From: Brotaphodocola sp003480315
Lineage (GTDB): Bacteria; Bacillota; Clostridia; Lachnospirales; Lachnospiraceae
Direction: 5' to 3' (one strand)
DNA: 64,000 bases
NCBI RefSeq assembly: GCF_964246085.1
Contig: NZ_CAXTPD010000003.1
Shown here: positions 24,211 through 32,303 of the stretch, one piece after another
Numbering within the stretch: the first letter of the stretch is position 1
Layout of the letters: the number at the start of each line of letters is the position of its first letter
The notes under the pieces: generated by a model
What the model saw: only the letters and a program-made list of their open reading frames with translations
What the model was told of the DNA's origin: nothing
Databases searched by the model: none
Translations under genes and position numbers: made by a program

Positions 24211-25579
24211 TTTGAATGATATATTCTTCACACCGGCCGCCAATCAGGAGCTGACCTATGACCAGGTACTGGAGGATGTACAGCGGTATTTTGCCGAAAA
24301 CCATGCCTCCACCATTGCCGAAGCTGGGGAAGGCAATGCAGAGCGTGCCACAAGCCTGCTGAAAGAACTGATGGAACACTACATTGTCAAACGCAAATAT
24401 GCCCTTGACGGACTCTCTACAAAAGAACTGTGTTCCAAGCTCTATGAAGACATGGCCGGCTACTCCTTTTTGAAGAAATGGATCTATAAGCCCGGTGTTG
24501 AGGAGGTCAACATCAACGCCTACAACGACATTGAAGTGATCGAATCCAGTGGGCGCAGTATCAAGATCCCTGATAAATTCAGTTCGCCCCAGCACGCCAT
24601 CGATGTGATCCGCCGAATGCTCAACGCCTGCGGCATGGTCATTGATGATACTATGCCCAGCATTGTGGGATTTCTGGACAAGAACATCCGTATTTCGGTG
24701 GACAAAACTCCCATTGTGGATGCAGATGTAGGCGTCAATGCCTCCATCCGTATCGTCAATCAGCAGACCGTCAGTGAAGAAAAACTGCTGAACTCCGGCA
24801 GTGCCACCGCTGAAATGCTTCACTTTCTGACTGCCTGTATCCGATATGGGGTGTCCGTCTGCATTGCCGGCTCCACCGGCTCCGGCAAAACCACGATCAT
24901 GGCCTGGCTGCTGTCCAATGTGCCCAATAACCGGCGCCTTATTACCATTGAAGAAGGCAGCCGCGAATTTGATCTGGTCAAGCGGGATGCGCAGGGCAAT
25001 ATCCTTAATTCCGTAGTACATCTGCTGACCCGCCCCAGCGAGAACCCTGCGTTGAACATCAATCAGGATTTTCTTCTGGAGCGGGTGCTGCGTAAGCATC
25101 CGGATGTCATCGGCGTGGGTGAAATGCGGTCAGCAGCAGAAAGCTTGTCCGCAGCCGAAAGTTCCCGCACCGGCCATACCGTATGTACCACCATCCACTC
25201 CAATTCCTGCAACAGTACTTACCGCAGGATGATGACCCTTGCCAAACGCAAGTACAACATGGATGACTCCATCCTCATGCAGATCATGGTAGAGGCGTAT
25301 CCCATCATCGTCTTTACCAAGCAGCTGGAGGACCGTTCCCGTAAGATCATGGAGATCATCGAGGGCGAGGACTACCAGGACGGGCGGCTGATCGCCCATT
25401 CCCTATACAAATATGAAGTGGAGGACAATGTAACTGATGACCGTGGTGAAACCCGTGTTGTAGGGCACCATAAAAAAATTGGCTTGATCTCCGATTCCTT
25501 GAAGAAAAGGCTGCTGGACAATGGCATTTCCAACAAGGAATTGGAAGAATTCATGCAGCCGCCAAAGGAGGTGAGTTAA
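24203..25579 (+). CDS. cpaF: CpaF/TadA secretion ATPase
   Basis: 458 residues. The hexameric type II/IV secretion ATPase motifs are all present: Walker A AGSTGSGKTTI (about residue 223), the Asp/Glu box ITIEEGSREF, Walker B-like RKHPDVIGVGEMRSAA, and the His box TGHTVCTTIHSNS. It powers assembly of the Flp-type filament. ATG 24203 is preceded by GAGGAGG, better than the ATG at 24173. Its stop directly precedes the TadB start. Confidence 0.9.
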   Translation: MSNLNDIFFTPAANQELTYDQVLEDVQRYFAENHASTIAEAGEGNAERATSLLKELMEHYIVKRKYALDGLSTKELCSKLYEDMAGYSFLKKWIYKPGVEEVNINAYNDIEVIESSGRSIKIPDKFSSPQHAIDVIRRMLNACGMVIDDTMPSIVGFLDKNIRISVDKTPIVDADVGVNASIRIVNQQTVSEEKLLNSGSATAEMLHFLTACIRYGVSVCIAGSTGSGKTTIMAWLLSNVPNNRRLITIEEGSREFDLVKRDAQGNILNSVVHLLTRPSENPALNINQDFLLERVLRKHPDVIGVGEMRSAAESLSAAESSRTGHTVCTTIHSNSCNSTYRRMMTLAKRKYNMDDSILMQIMVEAYPIIVFTKQLEDRSRKIMEIIEGEDYQDGRLIAHSLYKYEVEDNVTDDRGETRVVGHHKKIGLISDSLKKRLLDNGISNKELEEFMQPPKEVS

Positions 25580-26512
25580 TTGCAATGGATCTATCTTATC
25601 TGTTTTATCCTGCTCAGTGCTGGGCTTTTGGCTCTGTTTGGTGTGAAGCCGGGTGATTTTATTGACGCCCTCTTCCGCTCCCAGCGAAAATCCGCCACCT
25701 TGTCGGATGAACTGAATGTTCTTCTGGGCACACCAGCCAAGGGCTTTTTTAATCAGGATTACGAACTGAAACAGATCTTGAAGGGTACCGGACGGGCGGA
25801 CCGCTATGAGGCAATAAAACGACTGTCCCTGATTCTGTTCGCTGTGGGGGCTGTGCTGGCTCTTTTGATTGGGAATGTGTACATGGTGCCCATTCTGGGT
25901 ATCGGTTTTTCTCTTATACCGATCTGGTATCTGCGCAGCACTGCCGCCAGCTATAAAAAGCACCTGAATGAAGAACTGGAAACCGCTATTTCCATCATCA
26001 CGACTTCCTACCTGCGCACCGAGGATCTGATCCGTTCTGTCAAGGAAAACCTGCCCTATATCAATGAGCCGGTAAAAGCCAACTTTGAAGCCTTCGTTTA
26101 TGAAGCGGAATTGATCAACGCCAACATCACCAGTGCTATCAACAGCCTGAAGATGAAGATTCCCAACCGAATCTTCCATGAATGGTGCGGCACCCTCATC
26201 CAGTGCCAGTCCGACCGCAGTATGAAGAATACCCTTCCTACCATCAACCAGAAATTCTCCGATGTGCGTGTGGTGCAGTCGGAACTTGAGGCAATGATGC
26301 AAGGGCCGCGGCGTGAAGCCATCACCATGATATTTCTGGTTATCGCCAATGTGCCGCTGCTCTATTTCTTGAATGAGGATTGGTTCCACACCCTTATCTT
26401 CACCACACCGGGCAAAATTGCACTGGCGATCTGCGCAGCCATCATCCTATTTGCGCTGACCCAGATCATGAAACTGAGCAAGCCCATCGAATATGGAGGT
26501 GATAGCGTATGA
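25580..26512 (+). CDS. TadB-like inner membrane platform protein
   Basis: 310 residues from a TTG start with GGAGGTGAG upstream. It has an N-terminal helix, a pair of helices (LSLILFAVGAVLALLIGNVYMVPILGIGFSLIPIWYL, about residues 83-120) and two C-terminal helices around a cytoplasmic type II secretion F domain. Together with the next gene it forms the TadB-TadC platform on which CpaF acts. The stop overlaps the following ATG. Confidence 0.75.
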   Translation: MQWIYLICFILLSAGLLALFGVKPGDFIDALFRSQRKSATLSDELNVLLGTPAKGFFNQDYELKQILKGTGRADRYEAIKRLSLILFAVGAVLALLIGNVYMVPILGIGFSLIPIWYLRSTAASYKKHLNEELETAISIITTSYLRTEDLIRSVKENLPYINEPVKANFEAFVYEAELINANITSAINSLKMKIPNRIFHEWCGTLIQCQSDRSMKNTLPTINQKFSDVRVVQSELEAMMQGPRREAITMIFLVIANVPLLYFLNEDWFHTLIFTTPGKIALAICAAIILFALTQIMKLSKPIEYGGDSV

Positions 26513-27387
26513 CTTTTCTGGCGCTCATCGCCATCATCTTCTTCGGTTTTGCTGTCTACAACCTGACCTGCGCCTTTGTGGACATCCCGACCAAGAAGAC
26601 CTCACAAATGATGATGCTCTCCCGCAAACAGCAGGGCACCAAAAACGAAAAGCTGCTTGATGTCTATGTGACAAAAATCGCCGGTTGGATCGCCCCTTAT
26701 TTGCGGCTGGACCGGCTCAAGCGCAATAAGGTACAACGCGCTCTGGACATTGCAGGTCTGCAGCTTACCCCGGAGGTCTATACAGCCAGAGCCTGGGTAA
26801 CTGCAGGGGCAGTTGGCCTGTGTGCCATCCCCATGGCACTTCTTATTCCGCTGCTGGTGCCTATTTTGATCGGTCTTGCAGTGGCGCTGTGGTTTTCAAC
26901 CTACTATGCAGCCTTTGATTTTGTCAAAAAACGCCGCAAACTGATTGAGGGCGAGATTCCCCGATTTGCTTTGACCGTCGGCCAGAGCCTTGTAAATGAC
27001 AGGGATGTACTTAAAATTCTGACTTCCTACCGCCGTGTGGCTGGGAAAGACTTCGGTGCCGAGCTGGATCAGACCATTGCTGATATGAAGACCGGCAACT
27101 ATGAAAATGCCCTTATTCGATTTGAAACCCGCATTGGCAGCCCCATGCTGTCCGATGTGATCCGTGGCCTGATTGGTGTCCTGCGCGGTGATGACCAGCG
27201 GATGTACTTCAAAATGATTACCTTCGATATGCGTCAGATCGAGCAGAACAATCTGAAAAAGGAAGCTGCCAAACGTCCCAAAAAGATCCAGCGTTACTCT
27301 ATGATGATGCTGATTTGCATTATGATCATCTATCTGGTGGTGCTCTGTACCGAGGTTATGAGTTCGCTTGGGGCGTTCTTTGGCTAA
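26509..27387 (+). CDS. TadC-like inner membrane platform protein
   Basis: 292 residues, ATGA-coupled to TadB. It has an N-terminal membrane helix, a central helix pair (AVGLCAIPMALLIPLLVPILIGLAVALWFS), a cytoplasmic helical F domain (EIPRFALTVGQSLVNDRDVLKIL) and a C-terminal helix (MMMLICIMIIYLVVLCTEVM). This is the second subunit of the Tad platform pair. Confidence 0.75.
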   Translation: MTFLALIAIIFFGFAVYNLTCAFVDIPTKKTSQMMMLSRKQQGTKNEKLLDVYVTKIAGWIAPYLRLDRLKRNKVQRALDIAGLQLTPEVYTARAWVTAGAVGLCAIPMALLIPLLVPILIGLAVALWFSTYYAAFDFVKKRRKLIEGEIPRFALTVGQSLVNDRDVLKILTSYRRVAGKDFGAELDQTIADMKTGNYENALIRFETRIGSPMLSDVIRGLIGVLRGDDQRMYFKMITFDMRQIEQNNLKKEAAKRPKKIQRYSMMMLICIMIIYLVVLCTEVMSSLGAFFG

Positions 27388-27522
27388 TCGGCATCCGCCA
27401 CGGTACTTCCGGGCGTTTTCATACCTGCTCCTCATATGGAAGACAGATACACAGGGAGGTGAGCGTTTGTACCCAAGCGATTTTCCATAGCGGCAGGCAC
27501 ACCATTCTTTTTCATCTGGACT

Positions 27523-27558
27523 GAGCCGGACTGTTTCATCAGCCCGGCTCCATTTTTT
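27523..27558 (+). terminator. Terminator immediately before the next ribosome binding site
   Basis: Stem GAGCCGG/CCGGCTC followed by TTTTTT (27553-27558). The AGGAGA of the next gene starts at 27561, leaving no room for a promoter in between. Confidence 0.75.
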
Positions 27559-27572
27559 ACAGGAGAATGCCT

Positions 27573-27719
27573 ATGCCCAAAAAGAAATTTTATCCGCCGA
27601 ATGATACCGGCACCAAAAAACGCCGCTTTCGTTGCTTGCTGTTCCAACGGCCTAAAGCATATCCGAACCGGCCCCGTTCCAACAAAAACAATCTGATCAA
27701 GCCTATCCGCCGCGCTTAA
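27573..27719 (+). CDS. Small very basic protein (48 residues)
   Basis: ATG 27573 with AGGAGA upstream opens 48 codons: an Arg/Lys/Pro-rich peptide starting MPKKKFYPPNDTGTKKRRFR and ending IKPIRRA. It has no membrane segment and is probably a nucleic-acid-binding or structural small protein. It lies between TadC and the Flp-like gene. Translation is supported by the ribosome binding site and the continuous frame only. Confidence 0.5.
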   Translation: MPKKKFYPPNDTGTKKRRFRCLLFQRPKAYPNRPRSNKNNLIKPIRRA

Positions 27720-27780
27720 CAGACGGTGGACTTGATATACCTATCCACTCAATCATCAAACATATAACAGGAGGTTACCC

Positions 27781-28002
27781 ATGAGAAAATTCACGACCCA
27801 TATCTATACCAAAGCCAACTATCTGCTCAACCGCGGCCGTATGGCATTGTCCAATCAGCGCGGCGATTTTTACATTTCGGACGCCGTCAAGATCATTATC
27901 GCCGTAGTTTTGGGTGCGCTGCTCCTGGCGGCTCTGACCCTCATCTTCAATGATACGGTCATCCCCCGCATCACCCAGGAGATTGAAAGTCTGTTCTCCT
28001 AA
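27781..28002 (+). CDS. Flp-pilin-like small membrane protein (DUF6133-like)
   Basis: 73 residues: a basic N-terminus with LSNQRGDFYISDAVKI, one hydrophobic helix (IIIAVVLGALLLAALTLIF) and a short C-terminal tail. This is the size and layout of Flp-type pilins; RGD-F before the helix may be the processing region. It fits a family I know as DUF6133. It is the likely major filament subunit of the Tad-like machine. AGGAGG precedes the ATG and a strong terminator follows. Confidence 0.65.
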   Translation: MRKFTTHIYTKANYLLNRGRMALSNQRGDFYISDAVKIIIAVVLGALLLAALTLIFNDTVIPRITQEIESLFS

Positions 28003-28013
28003 GCACCAAATCA

Positions 28014-28055
28014 GGGGGCCAGTTTGCAGAACTTCTGCAGCTGGCCCCCTTTTTT
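28014..28055 (+). terminator. Strong terminator after the Flp-like gene
   Basis: Stem GGGGGCCAG/CTGGCCCCC with inner TGCAGA/TCTGCA pairing, followed by TTTTTT. The next ribosome binding site is about 20 bases away. Confidence 0.85.
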
Positions 28056-28087
28056 ATTTGCAGATAACGACTAATGGAGGTGAAAGC

Positions 28088-28435
28088 ATGAATCAAAAAC
28101 CGTGTCAGTTCTATTCCTTTCTGCAGGCAGTCCGGGGTAACTGGCGTAACGCCCTGTTCATCCGCTGCAGCGGTTCACTTTGTCCAATGATCCGGCAGGC
28201 ATCCTGTGAGGGATTCCTGATGGCAGCAGACGCAGGCTGTCAGCCGATCTTTCTGTCCGTCCAGACAGTGCGGAAGCTGAGTGGAGAAGCAGTAGACCCC
28301 GAAGAATGCTCTGCCATTCTGGAGTGCCGCTCGTTCCGGACTGCTTATAGCAGGTTTCTGGAATGGCATACCTCTTCGGACCATGTATGTCCATTTTTAC
28401 AGCTGGCTCCAGATAAGGATACCTACTTCGGGTGA
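28088..28435 (+). CDS. Cys-rich small protein of unknown function
   Basis: 115 residues, ATG with GGAGGTG upstream. It has seven cysteines spread over the chain (FIRCSGSLCPMIRQASC, ADAGCQ, EECSAILEC and DHVCP), suggesting metal binding or a redox role, and no membrane segment. I do not recognise the family. Its end is followed by a small inverted repeat (TTACG/CGTAA, 28445-28476) and the next gene. Confidence 0.6.
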   Translation: MNQKPCQFYSFLQAVRGNWRNALFIRCSGSLCPMIRQASCEGFLMAADAGCQPIFLSVQTVRKLSGEAVDPEECSAILECRSFRTAYSRFLEWHTSSDHVCPFLQLAPDKDTYFG

Positions 28436-28491
28436 TTCTGCCTGTTACGACGCAATGCCGCCGTCATCGGCGCGTAATGGAGGTGATTTTA

Positions 28492-28899
28492 TTGAAACAA
28501 AAGCAAATCAAATGTCCGTACTGTCATGCTCACGCTTCTCTTCGGCCTGCAAGCCTTGTGTATGGGGCTACCCCACAGGCCAGAGGAAAGTACCTGTATG
28601 TCTGCGACAGATGGCCGGTCTGCAATGCCTATGTCAGTGCTCATGAGCGCACATTGCTCCCAATGGGGACACTGGCGAATGGCGATCTGCGCCACAAACG
28701 CATTCTGGCCCATCGTGCCCTAAAAAAACTGCAGCAGGACTGCCAGATGGAAAAATGGGAGGTCTATATCTGGCTGCAAGCCAAGCTGGGGCTGGATGCG
28801 CGCCAGACTCACATCGGTCAGTTTTCCGAGTATATGTGTGAGCAAGTCATTTCCCTCTGTCAGCAGGCTCCGGTGTATACATCCGGGCGTGCTGCCTGA
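28492..28899 (+). CDS. Zinc-finger protein, DUF3268-like
   Basis: 135 residues from TTG 28492, which has GGAGGTG 7 bases upstream. The N-terminus IKCPYCHAHASLRPASLVYG, followed by YLYVCDRWPVCNAYVSAH, gives two CxxC-like knuckles, as in the zinc-finger-containing DUF3268 family of phages and mobile elements. The rest is helical. It is a probable nucleic-acid-binding protein; the sigma-like gene follows. Confidence 0.7.
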   Translation: MKQKQIKCPYCHAHASLRPASLVYGATPQARGKYLYVCDRWPVCNAYVSAHERTLLPMGTLANGDLRHKRILAHRALKKLQQDCQMEKWEVYIWLQAKLGLDARQTHIGQFSEYMCEQVISLCQQAPVYTSGRAA

Positions 28900-28915
28900 A
28901 CGGAGGTGAAGCCGG

Positions 28916-29497
28916 ATGAAGCAAAACTTTAAGCTTACCAAAGACCAGCAGACGCTGGTAGAAAAAAACCTGTCCATCGTTCACTGGGTCATTGTCAACA
29001 ACATTCATGTAAATCCCGGCATCTGTGGTCTGGAATACGGAGATCTGTTCCAGGAAGGGTGCCTGTGGCTCTGCAAGGCCGCCTTTACCTACCATGCCGG
29101 ACAGGCGCAGTTTTCAACCTACGCCAAAAAGGTTGTAAAAAATGGACTCCTCTCCTACTGCCGCAAAATCTGTAGCCAGGGACGGCACATCAGCCGGCTG
29201 AGCATCGGAGATCAAGGCGAACTGGCTGCAGATGGAGAGCAGTTAGAACAGCCAGACGACCATTTTGACTCCCATCTTTCTCGTCTGGAGACCCTTGATC
29301 TGCTGGAAGCCAGCAAACAGAACTATCAGGGCGTTGCCAGACTTGGCATCGAAGCACTGGCGCTGAAGGTCCAGGGAATGCGCATTACAGACATCGCTGC
29401 CCTCTATCAAGTCCCTCCTTCCCATGTAGGCGCCTGGATTTCCCGTTCTCTGGAAAAACTTCGCAATGACCCTGACTTTTTGACCTGCCTGCTTTGA
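28916..29497 (+). CDS. Sigma-70-like factor A
   Basis: 193 residues. Residues 30-85 match sigma region 2 (YGDLFQEGCLWLCKAAFTYHAGQAQFSTYAKKVVKNGLLSYCRK). The C-terminal end (MRITDIAALYQVPPSHVGAWISRSLEKLR) matches the region 4 helix-turn-helix. It is shorter than housekeeping sigma factors and is probably element-specific. It shares an N-terminal LTK[DE]QQT pattern with the factor at 35214. It may recognise the TTGGCA-type promoters, but this is only a hypothesis. Confidence 0.8.
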   Translation: MKQNFKLTKDQQTLVEKNLSIVHWVIVNNIHVNPGICGLEYGDLFQEGCLWLCKAAFTYHAGQAQFSTYAKKVVKNGLLSYCRKICSQGRHISRLSIGDQGELAADGEQLEQPDDHFDSHLSRLETLDLLEASKQNYQGVARLGIEALALKVQGMRITDIAALYQVPPSHVGAWISRSLEKLRNDPDFLTCLL

Positions 29498-29554
29498 TTT
29501 GTTGAAAATCAGCATTAACAACAGTAAGGGATATGTAATAGGAGGTATCGAAAT

Positions 29555-30250
29555 ATGGCAATCAAAACCCTATACACTGCGGTCGGCCGGTTTGAACGAA
29601 GGACAAACGGCTGCAACCGCAGTTGTCCAATCATCCTGTTAGGCGGTCAGGAGTACATGGTCGATATGCAGGAAATGGTGATTTGGAGCATGCTCAACTG
29701 GAGAATCCTGCGCTGGGATGACATCGCACAAGAATACGAAAAGCTATCCACCGCATCCGGTTACTGTACCGAGCGGTCTTGGGAAGACTGTACAAACCGC
29801 TTGCTGACCCGTGGCCTTCTGGTATCCGGCAGTGGTGAAACAGAATACGATGCTCTGTATGACCTGCTTGGCTCGCTCAGCATTATCCCAACCAGCGGAC
29901 CGTTCTTTCTCCGGCTCGCCTCTTTTGTCAAGCTGACGCTGCTGGCACATGTTCCGGTATCCGCTGCGCGGAAACTGTTCCAGAAAGATAAACGCACCAA
30001 ATACGAAACTCTGGTCATGCGCCTTGCCGGACAAGCCCTGCTCTCCACTGCAGAGATCATCAAGTGCATAGATAAAAATATTTCCCGCCTCCCCAATGAA
30101 TGTGCGCTTTTGGATTCCCTCTACGGAGATGAAACGACCACCAGTGACAACATTGCAAGCATGGTCAAAATCAGTCAGAGCAGCAAGCCGGTGACATTAG
30201 CCGTTGCCAATCTTTATCTGCGGCAGCAGATTATCTTTGAGAGGGTATGA
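29555..30250 (+). CDS. Unknown protein, helical, element-conserved type
   Basis: 231 residues; AGGAGG lies upstream of the ATG. The sequence is helical, with a possible winged-helix segment around residues 45-95 (MVIWSMLNWRILRWDDIAQEYEKLS, CTNRLLTRGLLVSG). No catalytic motif or membrane helix. The stop overlaps the next start (ATGA). A regulatory role is possible. Confidence 0.55.
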   Translation: MAIKTLYTAVGRFERRTNGCNRSCPIILLGGQEYMVDMQEMVIWSMLNWRILRWDDIAQEYEKLSTASGYCTERSWEDCTNRLLTRGLLVSGSGETEYDALYDLLGSLSIIPTSGPFFLRLASFVKLTLLAHVPVSAARKLFQKDKRTKYETLVMRLAGQALLSTAEIIKCIDKNISRLPNECALLDSLYGDETTTSDNIASMVKISQSSKPVTLAVANLYLRQQIIFERV

Positions 30251-30738
30251 GCATGATGGAACAATGGACTCTTTTTCCCACTGTACTGCAGCGAAAGTTT
30301 CTGCTCACTCTGCTGGCCGGAATCGCCAGTGCGGGAATCAGCGCCATCATCTGCGTGGCGACTAAAGATCATATCCTGCTGGCATTGGGAATTATCGTAC
30401 TCTGCGCCTGTCTTATATCCTGTAGAGGAGTCTGGGTGACTGCGGCACATAAGAACTACGAAGTAGTGGAAGGCATCTGCGCCGGTATCAGTACACCTAT
30501 GCTCCGCCGCTACCGCAAAGTACATCTGATAGACAGCCATGGCGTAGAGATCACACTGCTTCTCAGTAAATCGGCCCGGCTTAAAATAGGCGCCCCCTAC
30601 CGATTTTACTTTCAGAAAGGGGCGCGGCCTACCGTGGGAAATGACTATCTGGACGCAGCCCTTTCAACGAACAGCTTTTTGGGTTATGAAGCAATCAACG
30701 AGCCGGAGGAACATCCCGATCCATCCTCTAAATCTTGA
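30247..30738 (+). CDS. Small membrane protein with two helices
   Basis: 163 residues, ATGA-coupled to the previous gene. Two adjacent hydrophobic helices (FLLTLLAGIASAGISAIICVA and ILLALGIIVLCACLISCRGVW, about residues 18-65) are followed by a soluble domain of about 95 residues. The function is unknown. A terminator follows its stop. Confidence 0.6.
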   Translation: MSMMEQWTLFPTVLQRKFLLTLLAGIASAGISAIICVATKDHILLALGIIVLCACLISCRGVWVTAAHKNYEVVEGICAGISTPMLRRYRKVHLIDSHGVEITLLLSKSARLKIGAPYRFYFQKGARPTVGNDYLDAALSTNSFLGYEAINEPEEHPDPSSKS

Positions 30739-30742
30739 AAAT

Positions 30743-30775
30743 GCGAGGTGGTTTTGAACCGCCTCGCTTTCTTAA
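30743..30775 (+). terminator. Intrinsic terminator
   Basis: Nearly perfect stem GCGAGGTGGT/ACCGCCTCGC followed by TTTCTT. Confidence 0.75.
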
Positions 30776-30883
30776 AGGGCATTTTGCAAATCATAATGAC
30801 CAACGCCTGATTTTCTTATATTTTGCAGAATACATTCCTTCCGTCCCTATTTATTAGGTAGATAAAAGAAAGGAGGGTTTCCC

Positions 30884-31492
30884 ATGTATAAGCCCCACAC
30901 CATTGAACAATACAAAGTCTATCGCTTTCTGGAAGAAAACTTTGCGCTGGAGCATTTCCTGCTCGCTCCTTTGTCACGCTTCGGACTGATGCTGGAGGAC
31001 AAAACCGATGAGAAAATCGCGTTTGCCTTTCTCAATAACTGTGTGCAGGAAATACCCGTACCAGCTCCAGCCGATCCGGAAACGGTAACCGCTTTTCTAA
31101 AACAATTCCGCAGCCTTACGCCCCACCCAGTCGTCCATGACTTTGAAGCGCTGACCCACTGGTGGCTGAACAATCCCAACCCGCTTACCTACCAGCAGGC
31201 ACTTGGTATGTCCGATGATCTCTACCGCCATTTTCTGTCTCATCCTTTGATCAGTGAAGATGAGGCCCTTCGGCTGGCACGCAAAGGACTCGTTACCGAA
31301 TCGGAATATAATGACCTGCAGCTATGGTATTTCAACGGCCATACAATGTCCTGCTGGTTTGGTCCTCTGGGAGTAGATGGCACCGGCAGCCTATACGGTC
31401 TGACCTTTGACTATCAAACGGCATCCCCAACAAAGACTCAATTCTACCTTTTGGATGACTACTACCGTGTTATGAACCATCTTACAGAGTAA
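30884..31492 (+). CDS. Unknown soluble protein
   Basis: 202 residues with AAAGGAGGG upstream of the ATG. Mostly helical in the N-terminal two thirds (YKVYRFLEENFALEHFLLAPL, LTYQQALGMSDDLYRHFLSH), with an aromatic-rich end. I do not recognise the family. It precedes a strong promoter and the SSB gene, so it ends a transcription unit. Confidence 0.5.
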   Translation: MYKPHTIEQYKVYRFLEENFALEHFLLAPLSRFGLMLEDKTDEKIAFAFLNNCVQEIPVPAPADPETVTAFLKQFRSLTPHPVVHDFEALTHWWLNNPNPLTYQQALGMSDDLYRHFLSHPLISEDEALRLARKGLVTESEYNDLQLWYFNGHTMSCWFGPLGVDGTGSLYGLTFDYQTASPTKTQFYLLDDYYRVMNHLTE

Positions 31493-31558
31493 GACCTTTT
31501 CAACTACTACATATCGTGCTTGTCACTGGCAATAAATCTATATATAGTGTTTTATATC

Positions 31559-31587
31559 TTGACAGACACAAGATCCAGTGCTATACT
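31559..31587 (+). promoter_or_regulatory. Strong sigma-A promoter
   Basis: Perfect TTGACA (31559-31564), 17-bp spacer, TATACT (31582-31587). It is the closest match to the sigma-A consensus I found in the transfer region. Transcription should start near 31594 and produce the structured leader upstream of ssb. Confidence 0.85.
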
Positions 31588-31593
31588 GAGCTT

Positions 31594-31750
31594 GTAATTG
31601 ATTTTTGTGCGTATCCCATTTGGGAATACAGGTCTTTTTGATCTGTACCGTAGGCCAAAAGCCTGCATTGCACACGCTGTTAAGTTTGTATGCAAGTGTC
31701 AGTGATTTTTTGCGCCCTTTTAGGGCCGAAAAACTGCTGGCACTTTTTTA
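31594..31750 (+). ncRNA. Structured leader or small RNA upstream of ssb
   Basis: About 157 bases run from the strong promoter to a terminator with T7 (31744-31750). Visible pairings are GTATCCCA/TGGGAATAC, AGGC/GCCT and a long interrupted terminator arm, AAGTG-CAGT with ACTG-GCACTT, around an inner GCGCCC/AGGGC hairpin. It has no coding frame. It may be a free small RNA or an attenuator of the SSB gene 36 bases downstream. Confidence 0.5.
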
Positions 31751-31785
31751 TATAGATAATAATGCCAATGGCAGAAAGGAGTGTT

Positions 31786-32187
31786 ATGGCACAGATTTTT
31801 GTGTTCGGGCGCGTCATGAACGACCTCGTACCCAAAGAAAGCCAGTCCAAACAAAGCTATGTATGCTTTGATCTGATGGAACGCACCAAAAACTGGACGC
31901 AGTTCTATCAGGTATGGGCCTGGGATGCAGATGTCACCCGGCTCATGCAATTCAAGGTCAAAAAAGGCAGTATGATCTGGCTTGCCGGCTCACAGCGGCT
32001 GGTAGATGTTCGCATGAAGGACGGTAAATTGGAAAAGAAACTGAAGGTCAGTCTAAATGACTTTGGTTTCCTCCCCAAACAGCCCGCCATAGCGAACAGA
32101 CAGGAGAATGACCCGGACATTACTGCGGAACCCGCACCGCCTCCCACAGAGGTATTGGACGGTGACCGTGAATCCCTGCCGGAGTAG
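31786..32187 (+). CDS. ssb: Single-stranded DNA-binding protein
   Basis: 133 residues with AAAGGAG upstream of ATG 31786. The OB-fold core is visible (AQIFVFGRVMNDLVP, YVCFDLMERTKNWTQFYQVWAWD, GSMIWLAGSQRLVDVRMKDGK). The C-terminal tail is acidic and Pro-rich but ends ESLPE rather than the DDIPF tip of housekeeping SSB. It probably protects transferred single strands in the recipient. It has its own promoter with a structured leader. Confidence 0.8.
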   Translation: MAQIFVFGRVMNDLVPKESQSKQSYVCFDLMERTKNWTQFYQVWAWDADVTRLMQFKVKKGSMIWLAGSQRLVDVRMKDGKLEKKLKVSLNDFGFLPKQPAIANRQENDPDITAEPAPPPTEVLDGDRESLPE

Positions 32188-32201
32188 TTTACTTCGGCGC
32201 C

Positions 32202-32268
32202 CAAGAGGAACCGTATCAAGTTTTTCAGAATGAAACTGAAAGCTTGGTGCGGTCCCTCTTTTTTTGTT
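32202..32268 (+). terminator. Intrinsic terminator after ssb
   Basis: Interrupted long stem AGAGG..CCGTATCAAG with CTTGGTGCGG..CCTCT, followed by TTTTTTT. Confidence 0.75.
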
Positions 32269-32303
32269 TTCCAACAAATTCAGAAAAAAGGATGGTATCA
32301 AAC

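Noticed and set aside
24083..26389. Minus-strand frames of 338 and 328 codons opposite cpaF and tadB
   Set aside because: Shadows of the Tad genes, without start signals or domains.
27467..27490. Seven-codon frame from TTG after GGGAGGTG
   Set aside because: A leader peptide is possible, but nothing beyond the ribosome binding site supports it.
28445..28476. TTACG/CGTAA repeat resembling the iterons
   Set aside because: It lacks the 11-bp phasing and fits the iteron hexamer only once on the opposite strand.
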